Source of the DNA: a bacterium
Lineage (GTDB): Bacteria > UBA9089 > CG2-30-40-21 > SBAY01
Direction of reading: 5' to 3'
Assembly (NCBI GenBank): GCA_040757115.1
Contig: JBFLYA010000008.1
Span: 1 to 36,642 of the forward strand
DNA length: 36,642 bases
Part shown: positions 1-6,497 of the stretch, one piece after another
Layout: each line of letters begins with the position of its first letter
Numbering within the stretch: the stretch's first letter is position 1
Made by a program: the position numbers and the translations under genes
Notes under the pieces: generated by a model
The model's database searches: none
What the model was told of the DNA's origin: nothing
Seen by the model: the letters and a program-made list of their open reading frames with translations, nothing else

Positions 1-127
1 GAAATTTCGTAACACAAATGCGTTGGGGGGTGGGTCAATTTTCATTGCCAAATTTGATGGATTATTGGAGCCCCCTGGGTCAATTTTCAATTGCCAAAAA
101 TGGCTCAGTTTTCAATTGCCATTGACA
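1..127. mobile_element. Possible end of an IS21-like insertion sequence (three direct terminal repeats)
   Basis: Three spaced copies of a word close to TGGGTCAATTTTCAATTGCC lie at 31-50, 76-96 and 101-121. The last is followed by ATTGACA ending at 127, so the outward reading begins TGTCAATGGC. Several repeated transposase-binding words near a TGT...ACA terminus are characteristic of IS21-family ends (family knowledge). No transposase frame is visible, because the body would lie left of the window. It abuts the GTAAC-type repeat end at 130-142 and may have inserted into that repeat. An unrelated repeat cluster is the alternative. Confidence 0.4.
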
Positions 128-129
128 TA

Positions 130-228
130 CCTGAACGGTTACAAAACTTTTAGATTTCTCGCAAAGGCGCAAAGGACGCTAAGTGGATTTTTTCTCTGCG
201 ACTCTGCGTCTGGGCGGTGTCCATTTCC
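130..228. repeat. Fragment of the GTAACCGTTCAGG repeat family plus octamer arms
   Basis: CCTGAACGGTTAC at 130-142 is the right terminus of the family seen complete at 1760-1994. It is followed by octamer words of the CGCAAAGG type (about 159-180) and, in opposite sense, of the CTCTGCGT type (about 194-216). These resemble the CAGAGACG words inside the complete copy. There is no coding potential. The last 8 bases (221-228, CCATTTCC) are one half of the target duplication of the next element. Confidence 0.6.
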
Positions 229-426
229 GTAACTATTCAGCCCCAGATGGACACGGATGAAACACTGAAAATTCGTAAATCGTGTCCGGTATCCGTGTCC
301 GTAATCAGGCTGAAGGGTTTTTCTCCTGTTGTCCTCTGTCCTCTGCCCTCTGCCCTCTGCCTTCTGCCTTCTGCCCTCTGCTATTCATCCGTGCTAATCC
401 GTGTTAATCAGTGGCTGAATAGTTAC
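229..426 (+). mobile_element. Family-1 TIR element, copy A (MITE-like), with 8-bp target duplication
   Basis: The 198-bp element begins GTAACTATTCAGCC and ends with its reverse complement GGCTGAATAGTTAC. It is flanked by a perfect 8-bp direct repeat CCATTTCC (221-228 and 427-434), which marks a genuine insertion. The interior carries CACGGAT-type words and seven tandem heptamers of the form CCTCTGC/CTTCTGC at 333-381. It has no protein-coding capacity. GTAA ends with 8-bp duplications fit IS66-family transposition (family knowledge), so a mobiliser elsewhere in the genome is inferred. Related copies lie at 14390-14660, 22741-22917 and 33589-33762. Confidence 0.85.
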
Positions 427-525
427 CCATTTCCTTTGTATTTCATAGCATTCCATCTATGGGCTGTAATGGGCTTTAGCCCTGAACATAGAGTTTATTC
501 CATATCCCTCACCCATTTTTTCCAC

Positions 526-1590
526 TCACTCAATTACTCCACCGCCAAGTAACACCTCGTCTTTATAGAAGACTACTGATTGTCCTGGCGTCACTGCTCG
601 AACAGGTTGTTTAAACACGACCTCTACCTTATCATTATTTACTGGATGAATGATGGCTTTGGTTTCCGGATGCAGGTATCGGATTTTTGCCACTACCTCC
701 ATTTCAGATTCAAACCTTTCCATCGCCACCCAGTTTAACTCACCGGCTATTAGACTATTTCGATACAGGTCAGATTCATCACCTACGATGACTGCATTTC
801 TGTTTAAGTCTATGCTTATCACATAAAGGGGTCTGCCTGCGGCAATGCCAAGTCCTCTACGCTGACCAATGGTGAAAAATGCAATTCCCGAATGCCTGCC
901 TAAAATATTCCCATTTTTATCCAGTATTTCACCTGGTTTAAATGCATCTTTAATTCTTTGTTGAATAAAATTCCGATAATCTCCTTGTGGAATAAAACAT
1001 ATTTCCTGTGATTCAGGTTTATTTGCGACTTTGAGTCCCAGTCTTACCGCTATCTTTCGAACTTCTTGCTTTTGATAATCCCCTAACGGCATCATTGCCT
1101 GAGATAATTGCTCCTGGGAAAGTTTATACAGGAAATAGGACTGGTCTCTGGTTGTATCAATCCCTTTTTTGATTATATAGCGATTGTTTTGTTTTTCGAG
1201 CCTGGCATAATGACCCGTTGCCAGATAGTCTGCCCCCAATTCCTTAGCCTTAGCCAGCAGGATGTCAAACTTTATTCTGGAGTTGCAGATGATACATGGA
1301 TTGGGAGTTCGACCAGCCAGATATTCCTTTACAAAATAGCTAACTACCATTTGCTCAAATTCTGCCTTACAATCAATGATATGATGTCGGATGCCCAATC
1401 TCTTTGCCACATCTCTGGCATCTACAAAAGATTGTAATGAACAGCAGGTATCTAGCTTTTCAATTTGGCAACTTGATTTAAGTATCTCCATAGTTACACC
1501 AATAACATCATACCCCATCTCTTTAATCAAATAGGCGGTAACCGATGAATCTACACCACCACTCATAGCTACTACAACACATTTTGCCAT
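526..1590 (-). CDS. mnmA: tRNA-uridine 2-sulfurtransferase MnmA
   Basis: This cytoplasmic enzyme thiolates C2 of the wobble uridine (U34) of tRNA Lys, Glu and Gln, using ATP to adenylate the base and a persulfide relay to deliver sulfur. The 354-aa length is normal. The PP-loop SGGVDSS is at residues 10-16. The catalytic Cys pair is recognisable as C102 in the NPCIICN motif and C198 in QEICF, matching the family pair. ATG follows a GAGGT ribosome site. It is transcribed divergently from the aminotransferase, from a TTGACA-17-TAGAAT promoter at 1675-1703. The 3' end faces a region of mobile repeats. Identification is secure. Confidence 0.97.
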   Translation of the reverse strand: MAKCVVVAMSGGVDSSVTAYLIKEMGYDVIGVTMEILKSSCQIEKLDTCCSLQSFVDARDVAKRLGIRHHIIDCKAEFEQMVVSYFVKEYLAGRTPNPCIICNSRIKFDILLAKAKELGADYLATGHYARLEKQNNRYIIKKGIDTTRDQSYFLYKLSQEQLSQAMMPLGDYQKQEVRKIAVRLGLKVANKPESQEICFIPQGDYRNFIQQRIKDAFKPGEILDKNGNILGRHSGIAFFTIGQRRGLGIAAGRPLYVISIDLNRNAVIVGDESDLYRNSLIAGELNWVAMERFESEMEVVAKIRYLHPETKAIIHPVNNDKVEVVFKQPVRAVTPGQSVVFYKDEVLLGGGVIE

Positions 1591-1674
1591 TCTTAGACCT
1601 CATTTCCTTAAAAATGAACCACGAATTTTGGCTAAAACCAACTCCGACTTTCATTGTTTTTCTTTACTTGCACT

Positions 1675-1703
1675 ATTCTAACAAATTTGAATAATTCTGT
1701 CAA
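1675..1703 (-). promoter_or_regulatory. Sigma-70-type promoter of mnmA
   Basis: On the minus strand, TTGACA (1703-1698) is followed after 17 bases by TAGAAT (1680-1675). It lies about 85 bases upstream of the mnmA start and is back to back with the aminotransferase promoter at 1727-1755. Confidence 0.75.
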
Positions 1704-1726
1704 CAATTAAAACCATAGTAAATTTG

Positions 1727-1755
1727 TTGACAGGTTTGCTTCTTTGTGCTATAAT
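1727..1755 (+). promoter_or_regulatory. Consensus promoter of the aminotransferase gene, separated from it by an inserted element
   Basis: TTGACA (1727-1732), 17-base spacer, TATAAT (1750-1755). A 235-bp element is inserted four bases after the -10 box, so the start site now falls at or inside the element's left end. Removing the element and one target copy leaves TATAATCTTTTACGCGGAGG, which puts the ribosome site directly after the expected start site. Confidence 0.85.
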
Positions 1756-1759
1756 CTTT

Positions 1760-1994
1760 GTAACCGTTCAGGTAATCCTTTACCGCAGAGACGCAGAGAA
1801 ACAGAGAGGAAAATATCTTTTTTTTCGTGTTTTTCGGTGTTTAAAAAGGCTTAAAAACAGTTAGTCGAAAGTCCGTATTAAAAGATTAATAAACAACGAA
1901 AGTCCCGAAATGCACAAAAAAGGAAATTTCTGCCTCTGGTGAATAGATTTTAATTTTTTCTCTGCGTCTCTGTGTCTCTGCGGTGAACGGTTAC
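1760..1994 (+). mobile_element. Family-2 TIR element, complete copy, with 8-bp target duplication TAATCTTT
   Basis: The 235-bp element begins GTAACCGTTCA and ends TGAACGGTTAC. Perfect 8-bp direct repeats TAATCTTT lie at 1752-1759 and 1995-2002. Both arms carry ACCGCAGAGAC and further octamer words (CAGAGACG type). The interior is AT-rich and non-coding. The GTAAC termini and duplication length match family 1, so the two families probably use the same transposase type (IS66-like, inferred). It lies between the aminotransferase promoter and its ribosome binding site and will be transcribed as a 5' leader of about 250 nt that can fold on itself. Confidence 0.88.
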
Positions 1995-2018
1995 TAATCT
2001 TTTACGCGGAGGTAAAAA

Positions 2019-3122
2019 ATGATTTCTACCAGGATGAATAAAATTGATTCTTCTGGTATTCGGAAGGTATTCAATTTAGCCAGTCAACTACAAAATCCTA
2101 TTAATCTTAGTATTGGCCAGCCAGATTTTGATGTGCCCGCAGAAATTAAACAGGAGGCAATTAACGCTATCAATGCTGGATTTAATAGATATACTCAAAC
2201 AGAAGGTATTTTAGAATTAAGAGAAAGGGTTGCCCAAAAACTACGAGATAAAAATAATATTAATGTCAATCCAAAGGATATTTTAATTACAAGTGGTGTT
2301 TCTGGCGGGTTATTTTTAGCCTTTTATGTTTTGCTCGATAAAGATGATGAGGCGATTATTTTTGACCCATATTTTGTTATGTATAAACATCTGATAAATT
2401 TTATCGACTCAAGACCAATATATATTAATACATATCCTGATTTTAGTTTGAATATTGACCGGGTAAAAGAGGCAATTACTGCAAAGACAAAGGTGATTGT
2501 GATTAACTCTCCGGGAAACCCCACGGGTAAAACATATTCCAAACTTGAGATAGAGGGAATTGCAAAAGTAGCTAAAGAGAATGATTTAGTGGTAATATCA
2601 GATGAAGTTTATGAAGAATTTATGTATGAAGGAGAACATTTTAGTATTGGGAGTATTTATGACAGGACAATTACCTTAAATGGTTTTTCTAAGGCTTATG
2701 CAATGACGGGTTGGCGAATGGGCTATGCCGCAGGACCAGGTGAAATCATTCAGCAAATGACTAAATTACAGCAATATAGTTTTGTCTGTGCCCCTTCTTT
2801 TGCTCAAATTGCCGCAATTAAGGCACTTGATTGTGATATAAGTAAATATATTGAAGAATACCGAAGGAAGAGAGATTTGGTTTATGAGGGGTTAAAAGAT
2901 TATTTTAAGGTTGAAAAGCCTGGTGGGGGATTTTATATATTCCCACAGGTTGAGGGAATAACAGCAACGGCATTTGTTGAAAAGGCAATCGCTAAAAATC
3001 TATTAATCATTCCAGGCAATATCTTTTCAGAACAGGATACTAACTTCCGATTATCCTTTGCTACAAAAGACGAGATAATTCAAAAAGGGATTGAGATACT
3101 AATTAGAGTAGCAGAAAACTAA
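2019..3122 (+). CDS. Class I pyridoxal-phosphate aminotransferase (aspartate aminotransferase-like)
   Basis: A cytoplasmic PLP enzyme of 367 aa that transfers amino groups between amino acids and 2-oxo acids. The fold-type-I signature is complete: NSPGNPTG around residues 163-170, D195 with Y198 in ISDEVYEEF, the Schiff-base lysine K225 in GFSKAYAMTGWR, and a C-terminal substrate arginine in FRLSFATK. A strong GGAGGT site precedes ATG. Within the family, aspartate, aromatic or alanine substrates cannot be told apart by eye, so no symbol is given. The gene stands alone, convergent with trpS, and its leader is interrupted by the element at 1760-1994. Confidence 0.92.
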   Translation: MISTRMNKIDSSGIRKVFNLASQLQNPINLSIGQPDFDVPAEIKQEAINAINAGFNRYTQTEGILELRERVAQKLRDKNNINVNPKDILITSGVSGGLFLAFYVLLDKDDEAIIFDPYFVMYKHLINFIDSRPIYINTYPDFSLNIDRVKEAITAKTKVIVINSPGNPTGKTYSKLEIEGIAKVAKENDLVVISDEVYEEFMYEGEHFSIGSIYDRTITLNGFSKAYAMTGWRMGYAAGPGEIIQQMTKLQQYSFVCAPSFAQIAAIKALDCDISKYIEEYRRKRDLVYEGLKDYFKVEKPGGGFYIFPQVEGITATAFVEKAIAKNLLIIPGNIFSEQDTNFRLSFATKDEIIQKGIEILIRVAEN

Positions 3123-3155
3123 ACAACAGTCAATATTCAGGAGATACAGTTATTA

Positions 3156-4139
3156 TCAGTAAATCTTCATTGCCTGGCGGACCTCGAGCATGACTTTAGA
3201 AGTTATTTCTCTTGCCTTTTTCTTACCTTCATCTAATATATTTATAATTTCAAGTGGGGCTATCTCGAATTTTTTGCGTGCCTCATGGATAGGTTTTAAG
3301 CAAGAAATTAATATCTGGGCTAATTCCTCCTTACATTTCACACAACCTCTTTCTGCCTCCTGGCATTCCTGTTTTATCACCTCGACACCCTTTTTATTAA
3401 AAGCCTGATGAAAGGCAAAAACCACACATATCTCTGGATGACCTGAGTCCGTTGGATGAATCCTTGCCGGGTCGGTAATCATATTCTTTACCTTCTTCAC
3501 TATCAGGTCATCTGAGTCTGACAGGTAGATACAATTCCCAAAGCTTTTACTCATCTTGCGTCCATCTACACCGGGAAGTTTAGGTGTTTGAGTTAATTTT
3601 GACGCAGGTTCAGGAAATACCTCACTATATAAATAATTAAATCTTCGACAAATCTCGCGGGTTAATTCAAGATGAGGGAGTTGGTCTTCACCAACCGGAA
3701 CAATATTGGCTTTATAAATCAGAATATCCGCCGCCTGAAGCACTGGATAGCCTAAAAACCCATAGGTGTGTAGGTCTAACTGGGCTAATTCTTTCAGCTG
3801 GTCTTTGTAAGTAGGACACCGTTCTAACCAGGGGAGTGGCGTAATCGTTGACAGAAGGATATGTAACTCCGCATGCTCCGGGATTTGCGACTGGCGAAAA
3901 ATCACACATTTCTGCCAGTCTATCCCACAACTCAACCAGTCTATAAGCATCTGCTGGATATTTTCCTGGAATTCACCAGTATCCGCATAAGCCGTTGTCA
4001 AGGCATGCCAATCAGCAATCATATAAAAACATTCATATTCATCCTGAAATTCCTTCCAGTTATTCAAGGCACCTAACAAATGCCCTAGATGTAACCTGCC
4101 AGTTGGCCGCATCCCACTTAATACCCGTAACTTATCCAT
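3156..4139 (-). CDS. trpS: Tryptophanyl-tRNA synthetase
   Basis: Charges tRNA-Trp in the cytoplasm. It is a class Ic synthetase of about 327 aa, normal length. The HIGH-type motif HLGH and the KMSKS motif (GRKMSKSFGN, near residue 195) are intact, as is GYPVLQAADILIY of the tryptophan pocket. Two ATG codons lie in tandem (4142 and 4139) right after AGGAGGT. The second is chosen because the first touches the Shine-Dalgarno, although even the second has short spacing. Upstream on the same strand lies the M50 protease, separated by 250 bp of hairpin repeats. Confidence 0.96.
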   Translation of the reverse strand: MDKLRVLSGMRPTGRLHLGHLLGALNNWKEFQDEYECFYMIADWHALTTAYADTGEFQENIQQMLIDWLSCGIDWQKCVIFRQSQIPEHAELHILLSTITPLPWLERCPTYKDQLKELAQLDLHTYGFLGYPVLQAADILIYKANIVPVGEDQLPHLELTREICRRFNYLYSEVFPEPASKLTQTPKLPGVDGRKMSKSFGNCIYLSDSDDLIVKKVKNMITDPARIHPTDSGHPEICVVFAFHQAFNKKGVEVIKQECQEAERGCVKCKEELAQILISCLKPIHEARKKFEIAPLEIINILDEGKKKAREITSKVMLEVRQAMKIY

Positions 4140-4152
4140 CATACCTCCTATT

Positions 4153-4384
4153 TTTCCACCTGTGCGATTAGACTAATTCATCGCAGAGACGCAAAGGAAA
4201 AATAAATGTAAAATGTAAAATAGGAAATGAAAAATGGGAAATTTTAGTACTTCGCAAGACTCATTACCTTTCAGTTATACATTTTCATTTTACATTATCC
4301 ATTTTACATTTAACCGCACAGGTGGAAATATTTTCCTCTCTGTTTCTCTGCGTCTCTGCGGTAAAGAACTGCCTGAACAGTTAC
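4153..4384. repeat. Composite hairpin repeat between the M50 protease gene and trpS
   Basis: TTTCCACCTGTGCG (4153-4166) is the inverted match of 4315-4328. Inside it, heptamers of AAATGTA/AAATGGG type (4204-4245) face complementary heptamers of ATTTTAC type (4281-4311), so the whole can form a long imperfect hairpin. The right end (about 4335-4384) is a terminus of family 2, ending CTGAACAGTTAC and carrying the CGTCTCTGCGGTAAAG words. This terminus stops 7 bases from the protease stop codon. The segment is non-coding and probably built by nested insertions. Confidence 0.7.
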
Positions 4385-4391
4385 CACAAAA

Positions 4392-5045
4392 TTAAAGTGA
4401 CATCTGATGTCCTGTAAATAAAAAGTTAAGAAATTGCACACAAGGACCAATTATTTTCCAGAGAATAGGGAATCCTATCATTTGCCCGATTAAAATTATT
4501 CCGACAAGGATAAAAGGACCATAAGGGGCAAATCGACTAAATTCATAGGATTGTTGAACAGGTAAAAGTCCTGATAAAATCTGATAGCCATCTAAAGGGA
4601 AAATAGGGATAGCATTAAAAACGGCTAAAATGAGATTGAAGAAAACTAAGATTTGTAAGACTTCAAGAATAAGAAAAAGTTGTTCTTGAGAAACTAATGG
4701 TAAGCCCCAAAATATCAGTCCACGGAAAAGCATGCCAAAAACAAAGGCACTAATTAAATTCGATAGAGGTCCTGCTAAAGCCACCCAGAACATATCTTTT
4801 CCTGGATTTTGAAAATTATTTGGATTGACTGGTACTGGTTTTGCCCAACCAATATGGACAAGAAAAAACATCAAAGTCCCAACTAAATCAAGATGTGCCA
4901 GAGGATTAAGCGTCAGCCTGCCAGAAAGTCTGGGAGTCGAATCCCCAAGTTTATCCGCAATAAACCCATGGCTAAATTCATGAATGGTAATTGCAAAAAG
5001 GATAGGTGGTGCGATTAAAAGTATCTCTAAAATATTCTGATTCAT
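4392..5045 (-). CDS. Site-2-protease-type membrane metalloprotease (M50 family)
   Basis: An integral membrane zinc protease of 217 aa from the compact S2P/M50B group without a PDZ domain. HEFSH at residues 22-26 gives the HExxH zinc motif. The third ligand motif is in NAIPIFPLDGYQIL near residue 150. Several hydrophobic segments span the length (about 8-25, 50-70, 85-110, 125-150, 175-200). Its substrate is unknown; relatives act on anti-sigma factors or other membrane substrates. ATG follows GGAGATG. A TTGACT-17-TATACT promoter lies at 5087-5115. Gene order suggests read-through towards trpS, but the repeats between them may interrupt it. Confidence 0.9.
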   Translation of the reverse strand: MNQNILEILLIAPPILFAITIHEFSHGFIADKLGDSTPRLSGRLTLNPLAHLDLVGTLMFFLVHIGWAKPVPVNPNNFQNPGKDMFWVALAGPLSNLISAFVFGMLFRGLIFWGLPLVSQEQLFLILEVLQILVFFNLILAVFNAIPIFPLDGYQILSGLLPVQQSYEFSRFAPYGPFILVGIILIGQMIGFPILWKIIGPCVQFLNFLFTGHQMSL

Positions 5046-5086
5046 TTATCATCTCCACAAGTAAATTCCAATGTCCACTGATTTTT

Positions 5087-5115
5087 AGTATATCATACTT
5101 CTCCTCACAAGTCAA
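5087..5115 (-). promoter_or_regulatory. Promoter of the M50 protease gene
   Basis: Minus strand TTGACT (5115-5110), 17-base spacer, TATACT (5092-5087), giving a short conventional leader of roughly 35 nt before the ATG at 5045. It is divergent from the promoter at 5146-5174. Confidence 0.75.
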
Positions 5116-5145
5116 TTAAATTTTACCACTTAAGATATTTTTTGC

Positions 5146-5174
5146 TTGCAATCTCTATTTTTTTATGGTATAAT
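5146..5174 (+). promoter_or_regulatory. Promoter of the Cys-rich protein / glycosyltransferase / bamA operon
   Basis: TTGCAA (5146-5151), 17-base spacer, TATAAT (5169-5174). Only seven bases separate the -10 box from the ATG at 5182, so transcription is expected to start at or next to the start codon, giving a leaderless mRNA. It also rules out any start upstream of 5182. Confidence 0.7.
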
Positions 5175-5181
5175 TCAAATA

Positions 5182-5382
5182 ATGTTAAACTGTTGTTATA
5201 AATGTCATAAATCTAATGATTGTGTTCGCAAGTGGATTCTGGCACAAAAAAATTTAGCTCAGACTTGTTGTGTCGAGTGTCAAGAATTCACAAATTGCCT
5301 CCAGACAAACCGTCTTTCCAGATGGAAGATTATCCATGGAGAAAATTCTGTAAGCGACGAGGTGGGAGAAGAAAAAACTTGA
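5182..5382 (+). CDS. Small cysteine-rich protein with two CCxxCx5C motifs
   Basis: A 66-aa frame that I do not recognise. It contains a duplicated motif, NCCYKCHKSNDC near the N-terminus and TCCVECQEFTNC about 24 residues later (both CC-x2-C-x5-C), suggesting a metal-binding fold (zinc or Fe-S, inferred). The C-terminus is acidic. The ATG lies 7 bases after a -10 box and has no Shine-Dalgarno, so leaderless translation is likely. Its stop codon overlaps the TTG start of the glycosyltransferase (shared bases 5379-5382), the usual arrangement for translational coupling. A small regulator or accessory of the next gene is possible but unproven. Confidence 0.6.
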   Translation: MLNCCYKCHKSNDCVRKWILAQKNLAQTCCVECQEFTNCLQTNRLSRWKIIHGENSVSDEVGEEKT

Positions 5383-6497
5383 AGAAAATAGTTATTTTAA
5401 CCGTCTTAGCCGGTATGGGACATATCCGCGCCGCAGAGGCTATTGCTAAAGGAATTAAAGAATTATATAATGATGTCGAGGTCCAAACAATTGACCCAAT
5501 GAGTACTACCGGTCCAAAACTACAACAATTTTTCAATCATGGTTATTTATTTCTGGCTAATTATACCCCGCCTTTCTGGGGTTGGATTTATAATAGTCAA
5601 ATTTTATCCTCTGCTTATAGCCCGATTAGATGGTATCTAAAACGAATCTATGCTCGAAGTAGTCAACTTGTAATTGACCAATTTAACCCGGACATTCTTG
5701 TTTCGACACATCCATTTATTGCCAATGGTGTGGGAGAACTCAAAAAGCAACGATTGATTAATTTACCTCTCATCTCAGTTGTGACCGACTACCATGTCTA
5801 TCCAATGGGAATAAACAAGTATGTAGATTTATTTATATTACCATCTTCAGAAGTAGCAATTCATTTAAAAAATAAAGGGATTCCCGATGAAAAAATCAGG
5901 ATTAGTGGCGGACTCCCAACTGACCCAAAGTTTTTTAAACCCCAGGATAAAAATGCCCTGTACCAAAAATTCAACTTACAAAAAGACCTGAAGGTAGTGC
6001 TTATCCTCTGCGGTGGATATGGTATGGGAAAAGTAGCAAAACTATTACAGGGTTTTATGGGGATGGATTTCCCATTGCAATTATTAGTCGTTGCGGGTAA
6101 AAATGAGGAGTTAAAGGCAAAATTAACCCAAATTGCTAATCAACTTAAAATAAAAACCAAAATCTTTGGTTTTGTAGAAAATATGGAGGAATTGATGTCC
6201 GCCTCAGACCTGGTCGTAACGAAACCAGGTGGAACTTCTATTTCAGAGACATTGACCAAAGGAATACCGATTATCCTGACCGAGGCTGTCCCAGGACAGG
6301 AAACATGGAATGTGAATATATTACTAAAAGCAGGTGTGGTTATCCAACCTGAGAACCAGGCAGAAATTCCAGGACTAATTATTAAACTAATTACTGAAAA
6401 AGAAACCCTACGAGAAATGCAACACAAAATTAATGAAAAATTTGCTAACATAAAAGCAGTTTATAATATCGCTAAAATTATACGAGGTGATGAATAA
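5379..6497 (+). CDS. MGDG-synthase-like glycolipid glycosyltransferase (GT28 type)
   Basis: A 372-aa membrane-associated GT-B enzyme. It probably transfers a sugar from UDP-sugar to diacylglycerol or a related lipid acceptor. The N-terminal MGDG-synthase domain shows TVLAGMGHIRAAEAIAKGI (residues 7-25). The C-terminal GT28 domain shows LCGGYGMGK and the nucleotide-sugar motif TKPGGTSISETLTKGIP. The TTG at 5379 is chosen as start because the family begins with this K-I-V-I-L strand, GAGGTGGGAG lies upstream, and the same DNA further upstream encodes the Cys-rich protein in another frame. It is followed directly by bamA. Sugar and acceptor cannot be read from sequence. Confidence 0.85.
   Translation: MKKIVILTVLAGMGHIRAAEAIAKGIKELYNDVEVQTIDPMSTTGPKLQQFFNHGYLFLANYTPPFWGWIYNSQILSSAYSPIRWYLKRIYARSSQLVIDQFNPDILVSTHPFIANGVGELKKQRLINLPLISVVTDYHVYPMGINKYVDLFILPSSEVAIHLKNKGIPDEKIRISGGLPTDPKFFKPQDKNALYQKFNLQKDLKVVLILCGGYGMGKVAKLLQGFMGMDFPLQLLVVAGKNEELKAKLTQIANQLKIKTKIFGFVENMEELMSASDLVVTKPGGTSISETLTKGIPIILTEAVPGQETWNVNILLKAGVVIQPENQAEIPGLIIKLITEKETLREMQHKINEKFANIKAVYNIAKIIRGDE

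Noticed and set aside
5220-5378. N-terminal extension of the glycosyltransferase from ATG 5220
   Set aside because: The same bases encode the duplicated Cys motif in another frame, the extension has no family similarity, and TTG 5379 gives the normal N-terminal strand with a ribosome site.
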